Below, one piece after another: positions 26,076 through 35,614 of a stretch of DNA of 64,000 nucleotides. The notes under the pieces are model-generated. The model was not told where the DNA came from, made no database searches, and saw only the letters and a program-made list of their open reading frames with translations. Origin of the DNA: Maricaulis sp. (GTDB taxonomy: Bacteria; Pseudomonadota; Alphaproteobacteria; Caulobacterales; Maricaulaceae); assembly GCF_017642925.1 (NCBI RefSeq), contig NZ_JAEPOL010000004.1:124001-188000 (forward strand), read 5' to 3'. The position numbers and the translations under genes were made by a program. Numbering within the stretch: position 1 is the stretch's first letter; the number at the start of each line of letters is the position of its first letter.

Positions 26076-28595
26076 TCAGTAGGTGTAGTTCACACCCAGC
26101 CAGACACTGCGGCCGCGCTGCCAGGGATCGTCGGCGGTGAAGCTGGTGTGCGGCAACTCGTTGAACAGGTTGGAAATGCGCACTTCCAGCCCGAGCCGGC
26201 CGTAACCGGTCTGCGGGAAGAGATAGTCGATATTCAGATCGGTCTCGAGATAGGGATCGCGGGTCACAACGTCATAGACATCGTAGCGCGTACCGTCCCG
26301 CGTCTCGTTGATGCCGGTATCGGCGAGCGTGTCGTACTCGCCGCGCCAGTTGAGCCACAGCGTGGTGGTCAGCGCATCGTTGAACCAGTGCGACACCAGG
26401 CTGGCATTGGCCGTGAAGGGCGTCGCGAAATTGCTCTGGTTGGCGATCGCCTGCAGCTCGGCCAGCGAGATGATCGCATCATTGTAGATGACCAGATCGC
26501 CCAGCATGTCCTCATAGTCGAGCTGGTCGAAATAGTCGGAGAAGAATTCCGCATTGTTCCGGGTCTCCGACCAGTTGGCATTGAAGGTGATGGCATGGTT
26601 GCGCCAGCTGGCCGACCATTCCGCCGAGGCGCCGATATAGTCGGTCTTGCCCTCATTGGTCGGGTAGTAGACGGAGCGCGTATAGGGCGCGCCGTCCTCA
26701 TCGGACTCTTCCACCGAGACACGCGGCTGGCCGATGATTTGGTCGCGGTGCCAGCGCTGGACCGCCTTGACCCGCCCGACACCGATCCAGGCCGGGAAGG
26801 TGAGCGCCAGCGTGGCTTCATCACTGTAGGGCGTGGACAGGCCGGCCTGACGATATCGGGCCGGGCGTGTCAGCCGGTACACTTCCCAGTCGTCGGGGCT
26901 GAAGACAATATCGCTTCCCGAGACCGTCGCATCCCGGCGATAGATCACAAGGTCGGGATAGTGCTCGCGGATGGCATAGCCGACGAAGTCACCGGCATAA
27001 TAGCGGTTGAGACCGCCGGTGAGCGTCCAGTCCTCACGGAACTCCCAGACCGCGGTCAGGCGTCCGGCAACGTCGTGATTGTCCAGGAAGTCGTCATGCG
27101 TCCAGCGCAGGCCCGAGCGCAGGGTCAGCGGACCGAAGCTGCGCTCGTCCTCGATCCAGGCGGATGTCTGGTTCAACTCCACAGTGGCGTCGAACTGCGA
27201 CAGCTCGATACGCTGGCGCAGCGCTACCTCACCGTCGATACAGGCGACATCGTCCGGATCGGCACAGACCGTGTTGGCGTCCACCCCGCTGCTCATCGTG
27301 TAGTAGAACACGTCTTCCAGCCGCGCCTTGTGCGCCTCGGTGTGCGAGAACTCGCCGCCTCCGCTCAGCGTGCCGCCCAGGAAGGGCCGCGTGAAGTCCG
27401 CCTCGAACTGCAGGTCGCGCTGGTATTGCTCCAGATCGCCAAAGCCCCCGCGCGAACAGGACGTACGTCCGGTGCAGTAATCGACACTCGGCGCCGCCGT
27501 CGGGAAATTGGTGTGGGTCGGCGGTGCGTCGCGGCTCATATCGGCATCGAGATAGGCCACACTCACCGACCAGTCGGTCTCGCCCGTCGCACCGGCCAGC
27601 TCGGAGCGCAGGGTCAGCCCGCCGCCCTGGGAGACGGTGAGGCTGTCTGCCGAGTTGCTTTGCGAGAACTCGCTCTCATAGGGGCTGTAGGTGATGCTGG
27701 AGGTCAGGCTGAGCGTGCCGGAAAAATCATAGACGCCCTTGACCAGGACATTGTCCGAGGTCGAGCGGGAGCCGCGATAGCCGCCGCCGAAGTCCTCGTC
27801 GACGGCGTAGTCGACCCGCGAGGTCGACCGGCCCAGCCCGACCAGCAGCGAGAAATTCTCCGTCACGGGCATGTCGACCGTGCCGTGCAGGCGCCAGCGT
27901 TCGAAGGTCGGCGGCGTGTCGGCCCCTTCCGCATCGACACTGTCGTCATAGATGTATTCGACGAAACCGTCGTTCTCGTAGCCGAAGGTCAGCGTGGCGG
28001 CATAGTCGTCGCCGGGATCGCGGACATCCACCTCCACGACACCGCCGGAGAAGTCGCCATAGCGGGCGGAGACATTGGAATCGCGCACCGTCAACGCGCC
28101 GATCAGCGCCGGATCGATGAAGACAGACTGATTTCCCGCCCCGACGGTCTCGTTCATGTCGTTCACGGTGGTGCTGGTCGTGTCCATGATGTTGGTCACG
28201 CGCACACCGTCCAGCCGGAACAGGTTTTCGAAGGGCCGGCCGCCGGCGATCGAGATGTCGGAGGGCCGCAGGTCCTGCAGGTCGGCGCGGTCGACGGACT
28301 CATAGTCGGCATCGAAACGGATGTTCGGGATGAGACGCAGCATGTCCATCGGATCGCCGGACCCGTTCTGGTGTGCCTGGATGGCTTCCTCGCCAACCGT
28401 CGATGCGCCGCTGTCGACCGGATCATAGCCGGTATAGGCCGGCGCCGGCGCTCGCGTTTCCACCACATCGACCGGCGCCAGCTGCACCGTGTCTTCGTCC
28501 TGCGCCCGCCCGGCCGCAGCGTTTTCCTGCGCCAGGACCGGTACCGGCATGGCGGTAAGCGCGGCGATCAGCGCCGCCCGTGAAATCGTTTTCAT
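26076..28595 (-). CDS. TonB-dependent outer membrane receptor (iron-regulated candidate)
   Basis: An 839-residue receptor with a signal peptide (ISRAALIAALTAMPVPVLAQ). The plug domain follows (DMLRLIPNIRF, RPFENLFRLDGVRVTNI, SNVSARYGDFSGGVVEVDV), then a barrel with a final strand ending in an aromatic residue (WLGVNYTY). TonB-dependent receptors import siderophores, vitamins, metals or peptides. Two Fur-like boxes just upstream and the adjacent ExbB/ExbD/TonB genes suggest an iron-linked substrate. The plug sequence does not let me name it. Confidence 0.9.
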   Translation of the reverse strand: MKTISRAALIAALTAMPVPVLAQENAAAGRAQDEDTVQLAPVDVVETRAPAPAYTGYDPVDSGASTVGEEAIQAHQNGSGDPMDMLRLIPNIRFDADYESVDRADLQDLRPSDISIAGGRPFENLFRLDGVRVTNIMDTTSTTVNDMNETVGAGNQSVFIDPALIGALTVRDSNVSARYGDFSGGVVEVDVRDPGDDYAATLTFGYENDGFVEYIYDDSVDAEGADTPPTFERWRLHGTVDMPVTENFSLLVGLGRSTSRVDYAVDEDFGGGYRGSRSTSDNVLVKGVYDFSGTLSLTSSITYSPYESEFSQSNSADSLTVSQGGGLTLRSELAGATGETDWSVSVAYLDADMSRDAPPTHTNFPTAAPSVDYCTGRTSCSRGGFGDLEQYQRDLQFEADFTRPFLGGTLSGGGEFSHTEAHKARLEDVFYYTMSSGVDANTVCADPDDVACIDGEVALRQRIELSQFDATVELNQTSAWIEDERSFGPLTLRSGLRWTHDDFLDNHDVAGRLTAVWEFREDWTLTGGLNRYYAGDFVGYAIREHYPDLVIYRRDATVSGSDIVFSPDDWEVYRLTRPARYRQAGLSTPYSDEATLALTFPAWIGVGRVKAVQRWHRDQIIGQPRVSVEESDEDGAPYTRSVYYPTNEGKTDYIGASAEWSASWRNHAITFNANWSETRNNAEFFSDYFDQLDYEDMLGDLVIYNDAIISLAELQAIANQSNFATPFTANASLVSHWFNDALTTTLWLNWRGEYDTLADTGINETRDGTRYDVYDVVTRDPYLETDLNIDYLFPQTGYGRLGLEVRISNLFNELPHTSFTADDPWQRGRSVWLGVNYTY

Positions 28596-28610
28596 GACTA
28601 TGCCCCAACT

Positions 28611-28654
28611 TGCGAATGAGTTGCATCACTATTGCGACGCATTTTCATTTGCAA
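28611..28654. promoter_or_regulatory. Tandem Fur-like boxes upstream of the TonB-dependent receptor
   Basis: The first box, TGCGAATGAGTTGCA (28611-28625), is a TGCnAnTnAnTnGCA palindrome. The second spans 28632-28654, with TTGCGA at its left end and TTTTCATTTGCAA at its right. It matches most positions of the classical Fur-type pattern with TTGCGA and ATTTGCAA ends. Both lie 16-60 bases before the receptor start. Confidence 0.6.
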
Positions 28655-28754
28655 GTGACAAACTGTACCGGCTGCAGCTGGCTACCCCCGGGATTGCGGG
28701 TGGATACCGGCGCGCGCAGACGGCAATATGCTGTGCTGCACAAGGGGTGACATC

Positions 28755-29441
28755 ATGATCGAGGCGTTCGCCGACGGGCTGTGGCTGGCAGACGGACCCG
28801 TAGTCCAGGGGGCCGGCGGCTTCCGCTATCCCACACGCATGGCGCTGGTCCGGCTGGCCGATGGCGGATTATTCGTCTGGTCGCCGGTCGCGCTTGACGC
28901 CACGCTGCGGGCCGAAGTGGATGCGCTCGGCCCGGTGACGCACATCGTGGCGCCGAATTCCCTGCACCATGTTTTCGTCGCCGACTGGGCGGCCGCCTGG
29001 CCGGAGGCCCGGGTACATGCGGCGCCGGGGCTGGAGACGGTCCGGCCCGACCTCACCTTTCACGCCACGCTGGACGACACGCCCGATCCGGCCTGGGCCG
29101 GCACGCTCGACCAGGTCGTCATGCGCGGCAATGCGATCACCACGGAAGTTGTGTTCTTTCACCGGCCCAGCGGCACGGTGATCGTGACCGATCTCATCCA
29201 GCATCTGCCCGATGACTGGTTTTCCGGCTGGCGCAGGCTGATCGCGAAATGGGACCGGATGACCGGGCCCGAGCCCGCCGTGCCGCGCAAATTCCGCCTC
29301 GCCTTCACCGGCCGCAAGGCGGCCCGCGCCGCGCGCGACCGCCTTCTGGCCTGGCCGGCCGAAAAGCTGGTGATGGCCCATGGCGCCCCGGTCACCGAAG
29401 ACGCCGCCGGCCTCCTCCGCCGGGCATTTTCCTGGCTCTGA
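28755..29441 (+). CDS. DUF4336-like metallo-beta-lactamase-fold protein
   Basis: About 228 residues, started at an ATG with AAGGGG eight bases upstream. The pattern WLADGPVVQGAGGFRYPTRMALVRLADGGLFVWSPVAL followed by VTHIVAPNSLHHVFVADWAAAWPEARVHAAPGLE matches DUF4336 proteins. These resemble metallo-beta-lactamases but lack the full HxHxDH zinc motif: here only NSLHH and a later TDLIQHLPDD remain. No function is established for the family. It is divergent from the receptor gene and shares its promoter region. Confidence 0.78.
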   Translation: MIEAFADGLWLADGPVVQGAGGFRYPTRMALVRLADGGLFVWSPVALDATLRAEVDALGPVTHIVAPNSLHHVFVADWAAAWPEARVHAAPGLETVRPDLTFHATLDDTPDPAWAGTLDQVVMRGNAITTEVVFFHRPSGTVIVTDLIQHLPDDWFSGWRRLIAKWDRMTGPEPAVPRKFRLAFTGRKAARAARDRLLAWPAEKLVMAHGAPVTEDAAGLLRRAFSWL

Positions 29442-29456
29442 GCGGAACCCGGAGCC

Positions 29457-30236
29457 CTACGAGCCGCCGCGGGTATGGGCGACGCCGCCATCGACGATCA
29501 GGGTCGAGCCGACGACATAATCGCCCGCCCGCGACGCCAGGAAGATCGCCGCGCCCGCCATGTCCTCCGGCGTGCCGATCCGGCCGGACGGCACATAATT
29601 GGAAACGAGATCGGCATGATCGCGCGCCGCCTTGTTCATCGAGGAGGCAAAGGCGCCCGGCGCGATGGCCGTCACCACCACGTTCGACTTCACCAGTTCC
29701 AGCGCCATGCGCTTGGTCAGATGGATCAGGCCGGACTTGGAGGCGGCGTAGGAATAGGTCTCCATCATGTTGACCGACAGGCCGTCGATGGAGGCGATAT
29801 TGATCACCTTGGAGGGGCGTTCCGGCGAGGCCTTGGCCTTCAACGCGCCGAACAGGGCCTGGGTCAGGAAGAAGGGGGATTTCACGTTGAGATCCATCAC
29901 CTTGTCCCAGCCGCTCTCGGGAAATTCCTCGAAAGGCGCACCCCAGGCGGCACCGGCATTATTGACCAGGATGTCCAGCGAGCTCTCGTGCTCGAGATAC
30001 TGTTTCGCCAGCGCCTGCGCGCCGTCCGCGCCCGACACATCGGCCGGCAGGGCGATACACGTGCCCAGTTCGGACAGGCGCTCCGCCGTCGCCAGGCAGT
30101 CCGGCGCCTTGCGCGAGGAGATATAGACTTTCGCCCCGGCCCGCACATAGCCCTCGGCAATCATCTCGCCGATCCCGCGCGACCCGCCGGTAATCAGCGC
30201 CGTGCGCCCTTCAAGGGAAAACAGAGTATCGAGCAT
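29457..30236 (-). CDS. SDR family oxidoreductase (RhlG/3-ketoacyl reductase-like)
   Basis: A 259-residue short-chain dehydrogenase. The cofactor loop is TGGSRGIG, the NNAG motif is VNNAGAAWG, and the catalytic set is Ser (NIASIDGLSV) with YSYAASKSG. Pattern and length match the RhlG-like NADPH-dependent 3-ketoacyl reductases, but SDR substrates are hard to predict. GGGAGG precedes the start. The upstream 700 bases hold repeats and no gene. Confidence 0.87.
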   Translation of the reverse strand: MLDTLFSLEGRTALITGGSRGIGEMIAEGYVRAGAKVYISSRKAPDCLATAERLSELGTCIALPADVSGADGAQALAKQYLEHESSLDILVNNAGAAWGAPFEEFPESGWDKVMDLNVKSPFFLTQALFGALKAKASPERPSKVINIASIDGLSVNMMETYSYAASKSGLIHLTKRMALELVKSNVVVTAIAPGAFASSMNKAARDHADLVSNYVPSGRIGTPEDMAGAAIFLASRAGDYVVGSTLIVDGGVAHTRGGS

Positions 30237-30440
30237 GGGGACCTCCCGCTTTGGATTATTGTGTTGCGGGAAGAGTTAGCGGGTGGTGGCGAAACTGTCG
30301 AGGGGGCGGTATGGAGATGGCGCTGTCTTGCCCACATGAGGCTGTCTCATCCCGGCCGTCACCCTGACACCCGCTTTCGCGGGCTTTCGTCCGGGAAAAA
30401 TGGTGCGGGTTTGGGAAGACGAAAGAAACGCACAGAATCA

Positions 30441-30573
30441 CCCCTTCTCCCCCACCGGGGAGAAGGTGCCGCGAAGCGGCGGATGAGGGGCGCGCGTCAG
30501 CGCCGCAAAGAGTCTTTGATTGGCCGCTCCCGCGGCCGCCCCTCACCCTACCCTCTCCCCGGCCGGGGAGAGG
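30441..30573. repeat. Pair of palindromic repeats in inverted orientation
   Basis: Unit one has CCTTCTCCCC (30443-30452) facing GGGGAGAAGG (30457-30466), then a GCCGC-GAA-GCGGC hairpin (30468-30480) and GATGAGGGG. Unit two begins CCCCTCACCC and has CCTCTCCCC (30552-30560) facing GGGGAGAGG (30565-30573). These are the CCCCTCA...CTCTCCCC dispersed repeats common in alphaproteobacterial genomes. The two copies point towards each other. Confidence 0.7.
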
Positions 30574-30625
30574 AGGTGCGTACCGCGAACACAGAACCCT
30601 GTTTTCCCCGGGCTGAACACTTGTT

Positions 30626-30701
30626 CCGGGGAAAATCGGAGTGGGCCGGGGAAAGCGGAGGGGGGCGGAGAAACGGCGGGTCCGGGAAAACGGAGGGCGA
30701 G
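30626..30701. repeat. Imperfect tandem repeat of about 20 bases
   Basis: Four degenerate copies of CCGGGGAAAnCGGAG stand in a row, at about 30626, 30646, 30666 and 30682. No coding role is visible. Confidence 0.5.
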
Positions 30702-30955
30702 AAAACTTATCCCCGCCCGGCCGGGCCGGGTTAGACTGGCGGGGCTGTTTCTCATTGCCGGTTTTCCGCCTTCGCGCCCCGCCTTCCGGGCTTTGGTGCA
30801 GCTTTGCCACCCCGTGGCACAGCCATGTCGCACCAATGGAGCAGCCATGATGGCACTATGGGGCAGCCGCGCGACAGGTCCGGCGCATGAAACGCCGGAC
30901 CATATCACCATAACTGATTTAATTTTCAGAACTTTTTCGAGAAGCCCGGCAAAAA

Positions 30956-31873
30956 CTAGTCCCGCACCCTTATCAGACCTTCCTGGGCCGCCGAGGCGAC
31001 CAGTTTGCCGTCGCGGGTGAAGATCTGGCCGCGATTGAAGCCGCGGGCCCCGCCGGACCAGGGCGCGTCGGTGGCATAGAGCAGCCAGTCATCCATGCGC
31101 ACATCGTCATGGAACCACAGGGCATGATCGAGGCTGGCGGACTGCATCTTGCGCGTCATCCAGCTCACCCCGTGCGGCTGCATGCAGGTCGACAGGAGGC
31201 CCATGTCCGACGCGAAGGCGAGCACGGCCCGGTGCATCAGCTGGTTCTCGCCGATCGGGCCGCAGGCGCGGATCCACAGATTGCGCACCGGCGCGCGCTT
31301 GTCCGGATTGACCGGGTTCCAGATCTCGACCGGCCGGATCTCGATCGGCCGCGAACGGGTGAGGAATTTGTAGAGCGGTTCCGGGATCTCGTCCTTGTAG
31401 CGCTGAAAGATTTCCGCTTCCGAGGGCAGGTCGTCCGGTGCCGGCACGTCCGGCATTTCGACCTGGTGCTCCAGCCCTTTTTCCTTGCGCTGGAAGGAGG
31501 CCGTCATGTTCAGGATCGGCTTGCCGCGCTGCATGGCGATGACGCGGCGGTTGGAGAAGCTGCCGCCGTCATAATCGCGCTCGACGCGATAGATGATGGG
31601 GAAATCCTCGTCGCCGGGCCGCATGAAATAGGCGTGCAGGGAATGCACCTCACGCTCGGCCTCGACCGAGCCGACCGCCGACATCAGCGCCTGGGCAATG
31701 ACCTGGCCGCCGAAGACGCGCCCGCGCCCGCCCGGATTGCGGGGGCCGCGATAGAGGTCGACATCGATCTCCTCGACATCGAGCAGGGTAACGAGGCCCT
31801 GGGCCAGTTCCTGCGGTGTCGGGCGGCGGCGTTTCTTCGCTTCGCCGTGCGGGTGTTCATCCCCGTCCATCAT
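30956..31873 (-). CDS. tesB: Acyl-CoA thioesterase II
   Basis: A 305-residue double hot-dog protein. The N-terminal half has VFGGQVIAQALMSA and LHAYFMRPGD; the C-terminal half has ASDMGLLST, SLDHALWFHDDVRMDDWLLYATDAPWSGGARGFNRGQIFTRDGKLVASAAQEGLIR, which matches the TesB active-site region including the catalytic Asp, Thr and Gln set. It hydrolyses medium- to long-chain acyl-CoA in the cytoplasm. An unusually charged N-terminus (GDEHPHGEAKKRRRP) precedes the domain. Confidence 0.93.
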   Translation of the reverse strand: MMDGDEHPHGEAKKRRRPTPQELAQGLVTLLDVEEIDVDLYRGPRNPGGRGRVFGGQVIAQALMSAVGSVEAEREVHSLHAYFMRPGDEDFPIIYRVERDYDGGSFSNRRVIAMQRGKPILNMTASFQRKEKGLEHQVEMPDVPAPDDLPSEAEIFQRYKDEIPEPLYKFLTRSRPIEIRPVEIWNPVNPDKRAPVRNLWIRACGPIGENQLMHRAVLAFASDMGLLSTCMQPHGVSWMTRKMQSASLDHALWFHDDVRMDDWLLYATDAPWSGGARGFNRGQIFTRDGKLVASAAQEGLIRVRD

Positions 31874-31973
31874 GCGGCCTCTTTCACGATTGCGTGTTGC
31901 ACTGCGGCAAGTCTGGACCGTCCGGAGGCAAATTTCCAGCTTCCGGTACGCCGCAATGCAGGAGGCAGAGCGT

Positions 31974-33131
31974 CTAGGAGGCGACGAGCTTCAGCGACTT
32001 GGTCGGCGCGTCCCAGGGCAGGTGATTGTCTTCGAGCATCACCATATTGTCGCGATTGATGATTTCCGGGCGCGCGTGATAGCCCAGCAATTCCTCGACA
32101 TCCTGGTCGGCATGGCGCGCGAGCACCATGGTCTCGTCGGACGAGAAATTCGTCAGGCCGCGGGCCAGCTCCTCACCGTCCTCGTCATAGACGTGCAGCA
32201 CATCGCCCTTCTGGAAGTCGCCATGGATCTTGACGATGTCCTCATGGCCGACGCCCGCCTTGCTCTCGCGCAGCTTGGCGGCGGCGTCCTGGCGGATCAC
32301 CAGACCGCCGGCCCGGTGCAGGCGGTTGGTCAGCCAGACCGCCCAGGACGAGGCCGGCGTACCCTTGGCGATACAGCGCGTGTGGCGGCGCTCGCCCTTG
32401 AGGATGCCGGACACGGGACGGTCGATGACACCCTCGCCGATCAGCGTGTTGACGCCAGCATTCTGCGCCATGTTGGCGGCGCGCATCTTGGTCAGCATGC
32501 CGCCCGAGCCCAGCGAGCTGGTACCGGTGGTGACCTCGAGATACTCGCTGACATCCTCGACCGTCTCGATGAACTGGGCCTCCGGATCTTCCGGATTGCG
32601 GTCATAGAGCCCGTCGATATTGGTCAGCAGGATGAGGTGATCGGCCTGGATCATCTGCGCCACCTTGGCGGCCAGGCGGTCATTGTCGCCGACGCGGATT
32701 TCCTCGGTCGTGATCGTGTCGTTCTCGTTCACGATCGGCATGATGCCGTGCTCGAACAGGCGCTGGATCGTGTTCTTGGTATTGAGGAAGCGGCGGCGCT
32801 CCTCCAGATCCTCGAGCGTGACGAGAATCTGGGCGATGTCGAAGCCGTGCTCGTGAGCGACCTGTTTATAGGCGTTGAGCAGCAGCGGCTGGCCGCAGGC
32901 GGCAGCGGCCTGCTTGTCCAGCACGCCGGCCTCTTCCGGCGACTTCTTGATCGAGTTCAGCCCCAGGGCCACCGAGCCCGAGGAGGCCAGCACCACATCA
33001 TACCCTTCCTCGCGCAGCTGCGCGATATCGGCCAGAAGACCATGCATGAAGGCGTATTTCAGGGTCAGCCGGCCATCATTGGCCAACAGGCTGGACCCGA
33101 TTTTCACGACGATGCGGTTTCGAACACTCAC
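31974..33131 (-). CDS. proB: Glutamate 5-kinase
   Basis: A 385-residue kinase that catalyses the first step of proline synthesis. The GTG start sits behind AGGAG. The amino-acid kinase fold is clear: VVKIGSSLLA, VLASSGSVALGLN, QILVTLEDL, PIVNENDTITTEEIRVGDNDRLAAKVAQM and SLGSGGMLTKMRAANMA. The C-terminal 100 residues form a PUA domain (GDVLHVYDEDGEELARGLTNFSSDE). The family is feedback-inhibited by proline. proC and proA are divergent, so the pathway is split across one promoter region. Confidence 0.95.
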   Translation of the reverse strand: MSVRNRIVVKIGSSLLANDGRLTLKYAFMHGLLADIAQLREEGYDVVLASSGSVALGLNSIKKSPEEAGVLDKQAAAACGQPLLLNAYKQVAHEHGFDIAQILVTLEDLEERRRFLNTKNTIQRLFEHGIMPIVNENDTITTEEIRVGDNDRLAAKVAQMIQADHLILLTNIDGLYDRNPEDPEAQFIETVEDVSEYLEVTTGTSSLGSGGMLTKMRAANMAQNAGVNTLIGEGVIDRPVSGILKGERRHTRCIAKGTPASSWAVWLTNRLHRAGGLVIRQDAAAKLRESKAGVGHEDIVKIHGDFQKGDVLHVYDEDGEELARGLTNFSSDETMVLARHADQDVEELLGYHARPEIINRDNMVMLEDNHLPWDAPTKSLKLVAS

Positions 33132-33477
33132 AAGAGGCTCCTGCGTGACGCGGTGCTATGCTGCTCCGCAAAAAAGACTGGGCGCAAAATATTTTGCGTT
33201 CAAATTTTTTCAACCCCAAAACCCGGACACGGCCATGCATTATCGCCGGGTCCGCCTCATAATTTATGGCGCAAAGCTGAACGATTGCTTGCCATCCCGG
33301 TTTTCTGCACCCCCGGAAATATAATTTGAATTCGAAATATATTTTGCTATGTATCCGGTCATCAGCGGCTCGATGCGCTTTCCGGCGCGTCGAGCGCATT
33401 TGTTGTGAGCCTGTCGCAATCGCGTCAACACGTGCGTAATCTGGCGCCGGGCCTCGACAGCGCAGAAGGATTGGCGA
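33132..33477. promoter_or_regulatory. AT-rich divergent promoter region between proB and proC
   Basis: This 346-base gap is much richer in A and T than its surroundings. It holds a perfect 16-base palindrome, CGCAAAATATTTTGCG (33183-33198), close to the proB start, and an AT-rich cluster with GAATTC and AAATATATTTT words around 33318-33350. No gene is convincing here. The palindrome may be an operator for control of the proline genes. Confidence 0.5.
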
Positions 33478-34256
33478 TGGACATTCTGATGATCGGTTGC
33501 GGGAATATGGGCGGTGCCATGCTGCGCCGCTGGGTGGATGCGGTTCCGGCCAGCTATACGGCCGTCAACCGGACACCGTCCGCGATACCCGCCGGCGCCG
33601 GTCATGCAGGGTCTCCGGACGCCCTGTCAGGGCGGACATTCGACGCCATCGTCATCGCCGTCAAACCGCAGCAGATCGCCAATGTCGTGCCGGCCTACAT
33701 GCCTTTCCTGAAGGATGATGGCTGCCTCATCTCCATCGCTGCGGGCTTTTCGATCGCCTCCATGAAGGCCGCCCTAGGCGACCGGCCGGCGATCCGCATC
33801 ATGCCCAACCTGCCGGCCCAGATCGGCCGCGGTGTGAACGGTCTCTATGCCGACCCGTCCTGTTCCCCGGCGCATCGCGACCTGGCCGACCGGCTGGCGA
33901 AAGCCACCGGCTCTGCCATCTGGCTGGACACCGAGGACGAGATCGACCGGATCACGGCGGTGGCCGGCTCCGGCACGGGCTATGTCTTCGAGATCGCCCG
34001 CGCCTATGTGGCGGCGGCCGAGCGCCTGGGCTTCGCCCCGGACACCGCCCGCACCCTGGTCCTCGAGACCCTGGCCGGTGCGGTGGAAATGGCGGCGCAG
34101 AGCGAGACGAGCCTGGAAGATCTGCGCAATTCCGTGATGAGCAAGAAGGGCACGACCGAGGCGGGCATCCACGCGCTGCGCCGCGACGGGCTGCTCGAGC
34201 AATTGCTCGTCGAAACCACGGAGGCGGCGTACGCACGCGCCTGCGAACTGCGCTAG
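33478..34256 (+). CDS. proC: Pyrroline-5-carboxylate reductase
   Basis: About 258 residues, starting at the ATG at 33478 behind GAAGGA. The Rossmann start is ILMIGCGNMGGAML. Later motifs include VIAVKPQQIANVV, IRIMPNLPAQIGRGVNGLY and the C-terminal signature AVAGSGTGYVFEIARAY with VMSKKGTTEAGI, which form the dimeric active site. It reduces pyrroline-5-carboxylate to proline with NAD(P)H. proA follows after 51 bases. Confidence 0.95.
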
Positions 34257-34307
34257 TTGCCGCGCCTCCGAAACTCACCGACACTCCAGACCCCGAGCGA
34301 ACGAGAC

Positions 34308-35564
34308 ATGTCAGATCGTATGCAAGCCTATATCGAACAATTGGGACGCCAGGCCAAGGAGGCGGCGCGCCAGCTCGCGACAGCCTCCACCGAGCGCAAG
34401 AATGCCGCACTTACGGCCGCGGCCGCGTCCCTGCGTCTTCACGCCAACGACCTCATCGCGGCCAATCGCAAGGACGTCGAGAGCGTCCGCGAAGCCGGCA
34501 AGCCGGACTCCTTCATCGACCGGCTGATGCTGGACGAGGGCCGGATCGAGGGCGTCGCCCAGGCCATCGAGGCTATCGCGACCCTGCCCGACCCGGTCGG
34601 CCGCCAGCTGATGTCCACCGAACGCCCCAACGGGCTGCGCATCGAACGCGTCGCCGTGCCGCTGGGCGTGATCGGGATGATCTATGAGTCGCGCCCGAAT
34701 GTCGGCGCCGATGCCGGCGCGCTGTGCCTGAAATCCGGCAATGCCGTGATCCTGCGCGGCGGTTCGGAAAGCCTCAACTCGACCCGTATCATCGTGGAAT
34801 GCATGAAGGAAGGCCTGCGCGAGGCGGACCTGCCGGAAAACGCGATCCAGATGGTCGACACCACCAATCGCGCCGCCGTGCAGCACCTGCTGCAATGCAC
34901 CGATTATGTCGACCTGGTGATTCCGCGCGGCGGCAAGGGCCTTGTCTCGCTGGTGCGCGACCAGGCCAAGGTGCCGACGCTGCTGCACCTGGACGGCAAT
35001 TGCCACACCTATGTCCACCAGCGCGCCGACCTGACCAAGGCGGCCGCCATCGTGAAGAATGCCAAGCTGCGCCGCACCGGCATCTGCGGTGCGACCGAGA
35101 GCCTGGTCGTCGATCGCGCGGTCGCCGGCGATTTCCTGCCCGGCCTGGTCGACAGCATGGCGGGCTGCGAATTCCGCGGCGATGCCGATGCGGTGGCGAT
35201 CGACAGCCGCATCAAGCCGGCCAGCGAGGAAGACTGGGACACCGAATATCTCGACAGCTGCCTGTCGGTGAAACTGGTCGACGGGCTGGAAGAAGCGATG
35301 AACTGGGTGTCCGATCACTCCTCGGCCCACACCGACGCCATCGTCACCGAGGACACCGATGCTGCGGCCGCCTTCCTAACGGCCATCGACAGCGCCGTCG
35401 TGATGCACAATGCTTCGACGCAATTCTCGGACGGGGGCGAGTTCGGCATGGGCGCAGAAATCGGTATCGCGACGGGCAAGATGCATGCCCGCGGCCCGGT
35501 CGGGCTCGAGCAGCTCACCTCCTTCAAATACCTCGTACACGGGGACGGCCAGACCCGCGCCTGA
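34308..35564 (+). CDS. proA: Glutamate-5-semialdehyde dehydrogenase (gamma-glutamyl phosphate reductase)
   Basis: About 418 residues from the ATG at 34308. It has the ProA hallmarks: [37 protein letters not shown], the region [16 protein letters not shown], and the catalytic Cys in [13 protein letters not shown]. The C-terminus [31 protein letters not shown] is diagnostic. It reduces glutamyl phosphate made by ProB. A 51-base gap separates it from proC and a similar gap from putP, so the three are probably one operon. Confidence 0.96.
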   Translation: MSDRMQAYIEQLGRQAKEAARQLATASTERKNAALTAAAASLRLHANDLIAANRKDVESVREAGKPDSFIDRLMLDEGRIEGVAQAIEAIATLPDPVGRQLMSTERPNGLRIERVAVPLGVIGMIYESRPNVGADAGALCLKSGNAVILRGGSESLNSTRIIVECMKEGLREADLPENAIQMVDTTNRAAVQHLLQCTDYVDLVIPRGGKGLVSLVRDQAKVPTLLHLDGNCHTYVHQRADLTKAAAIVKNAKLRRTGICGATESLVVDRAVAGDFLPGLVDSMAGCEFRGDADAVAIDSRIKPASEEDWDTEYLDSCLSVKLVDGLEEAMNWVSDHSSAHTDAIVTEDTDAAAAFLTAIDSAVVMHNASTQFSDGGEFGMGAEIGIATGKMHARGPVGLEQLTSFKYLVHGDGQTRA

Positions 35565-35614
35565 CGCACCCGTGTCCGGCCGCCCCTTCCTGACCATCAA
35601 CCCAAGGCAAGTTC

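Larger units (their letters stand above)
30237..30955. other. 719-base non-coding region rich in repeats
   Basis: No open frame here has convincing coding character. The region contains two palindromic repeats (30441-30573), a short imperfect tandem array (30626-30701), and a stretch at 30790-30870 with recurring GCAGCCATG-like words. The GC-rich frames across it are products of the repeats. Confidence 0.6.

Noticed and set aside
25944-28583. 879-codon open frame on the + strand
   Set aside because: Antisense to the TonB-dependent receptor, whose signal peptide, plug and terminal strand are all clear.
30480-30950. Several open frames in the thioesterase/SDR gap
   Set aside because: They cross palindromic and tandem repeats, lack ribosome-binding sites and change character at each repeat boundary.
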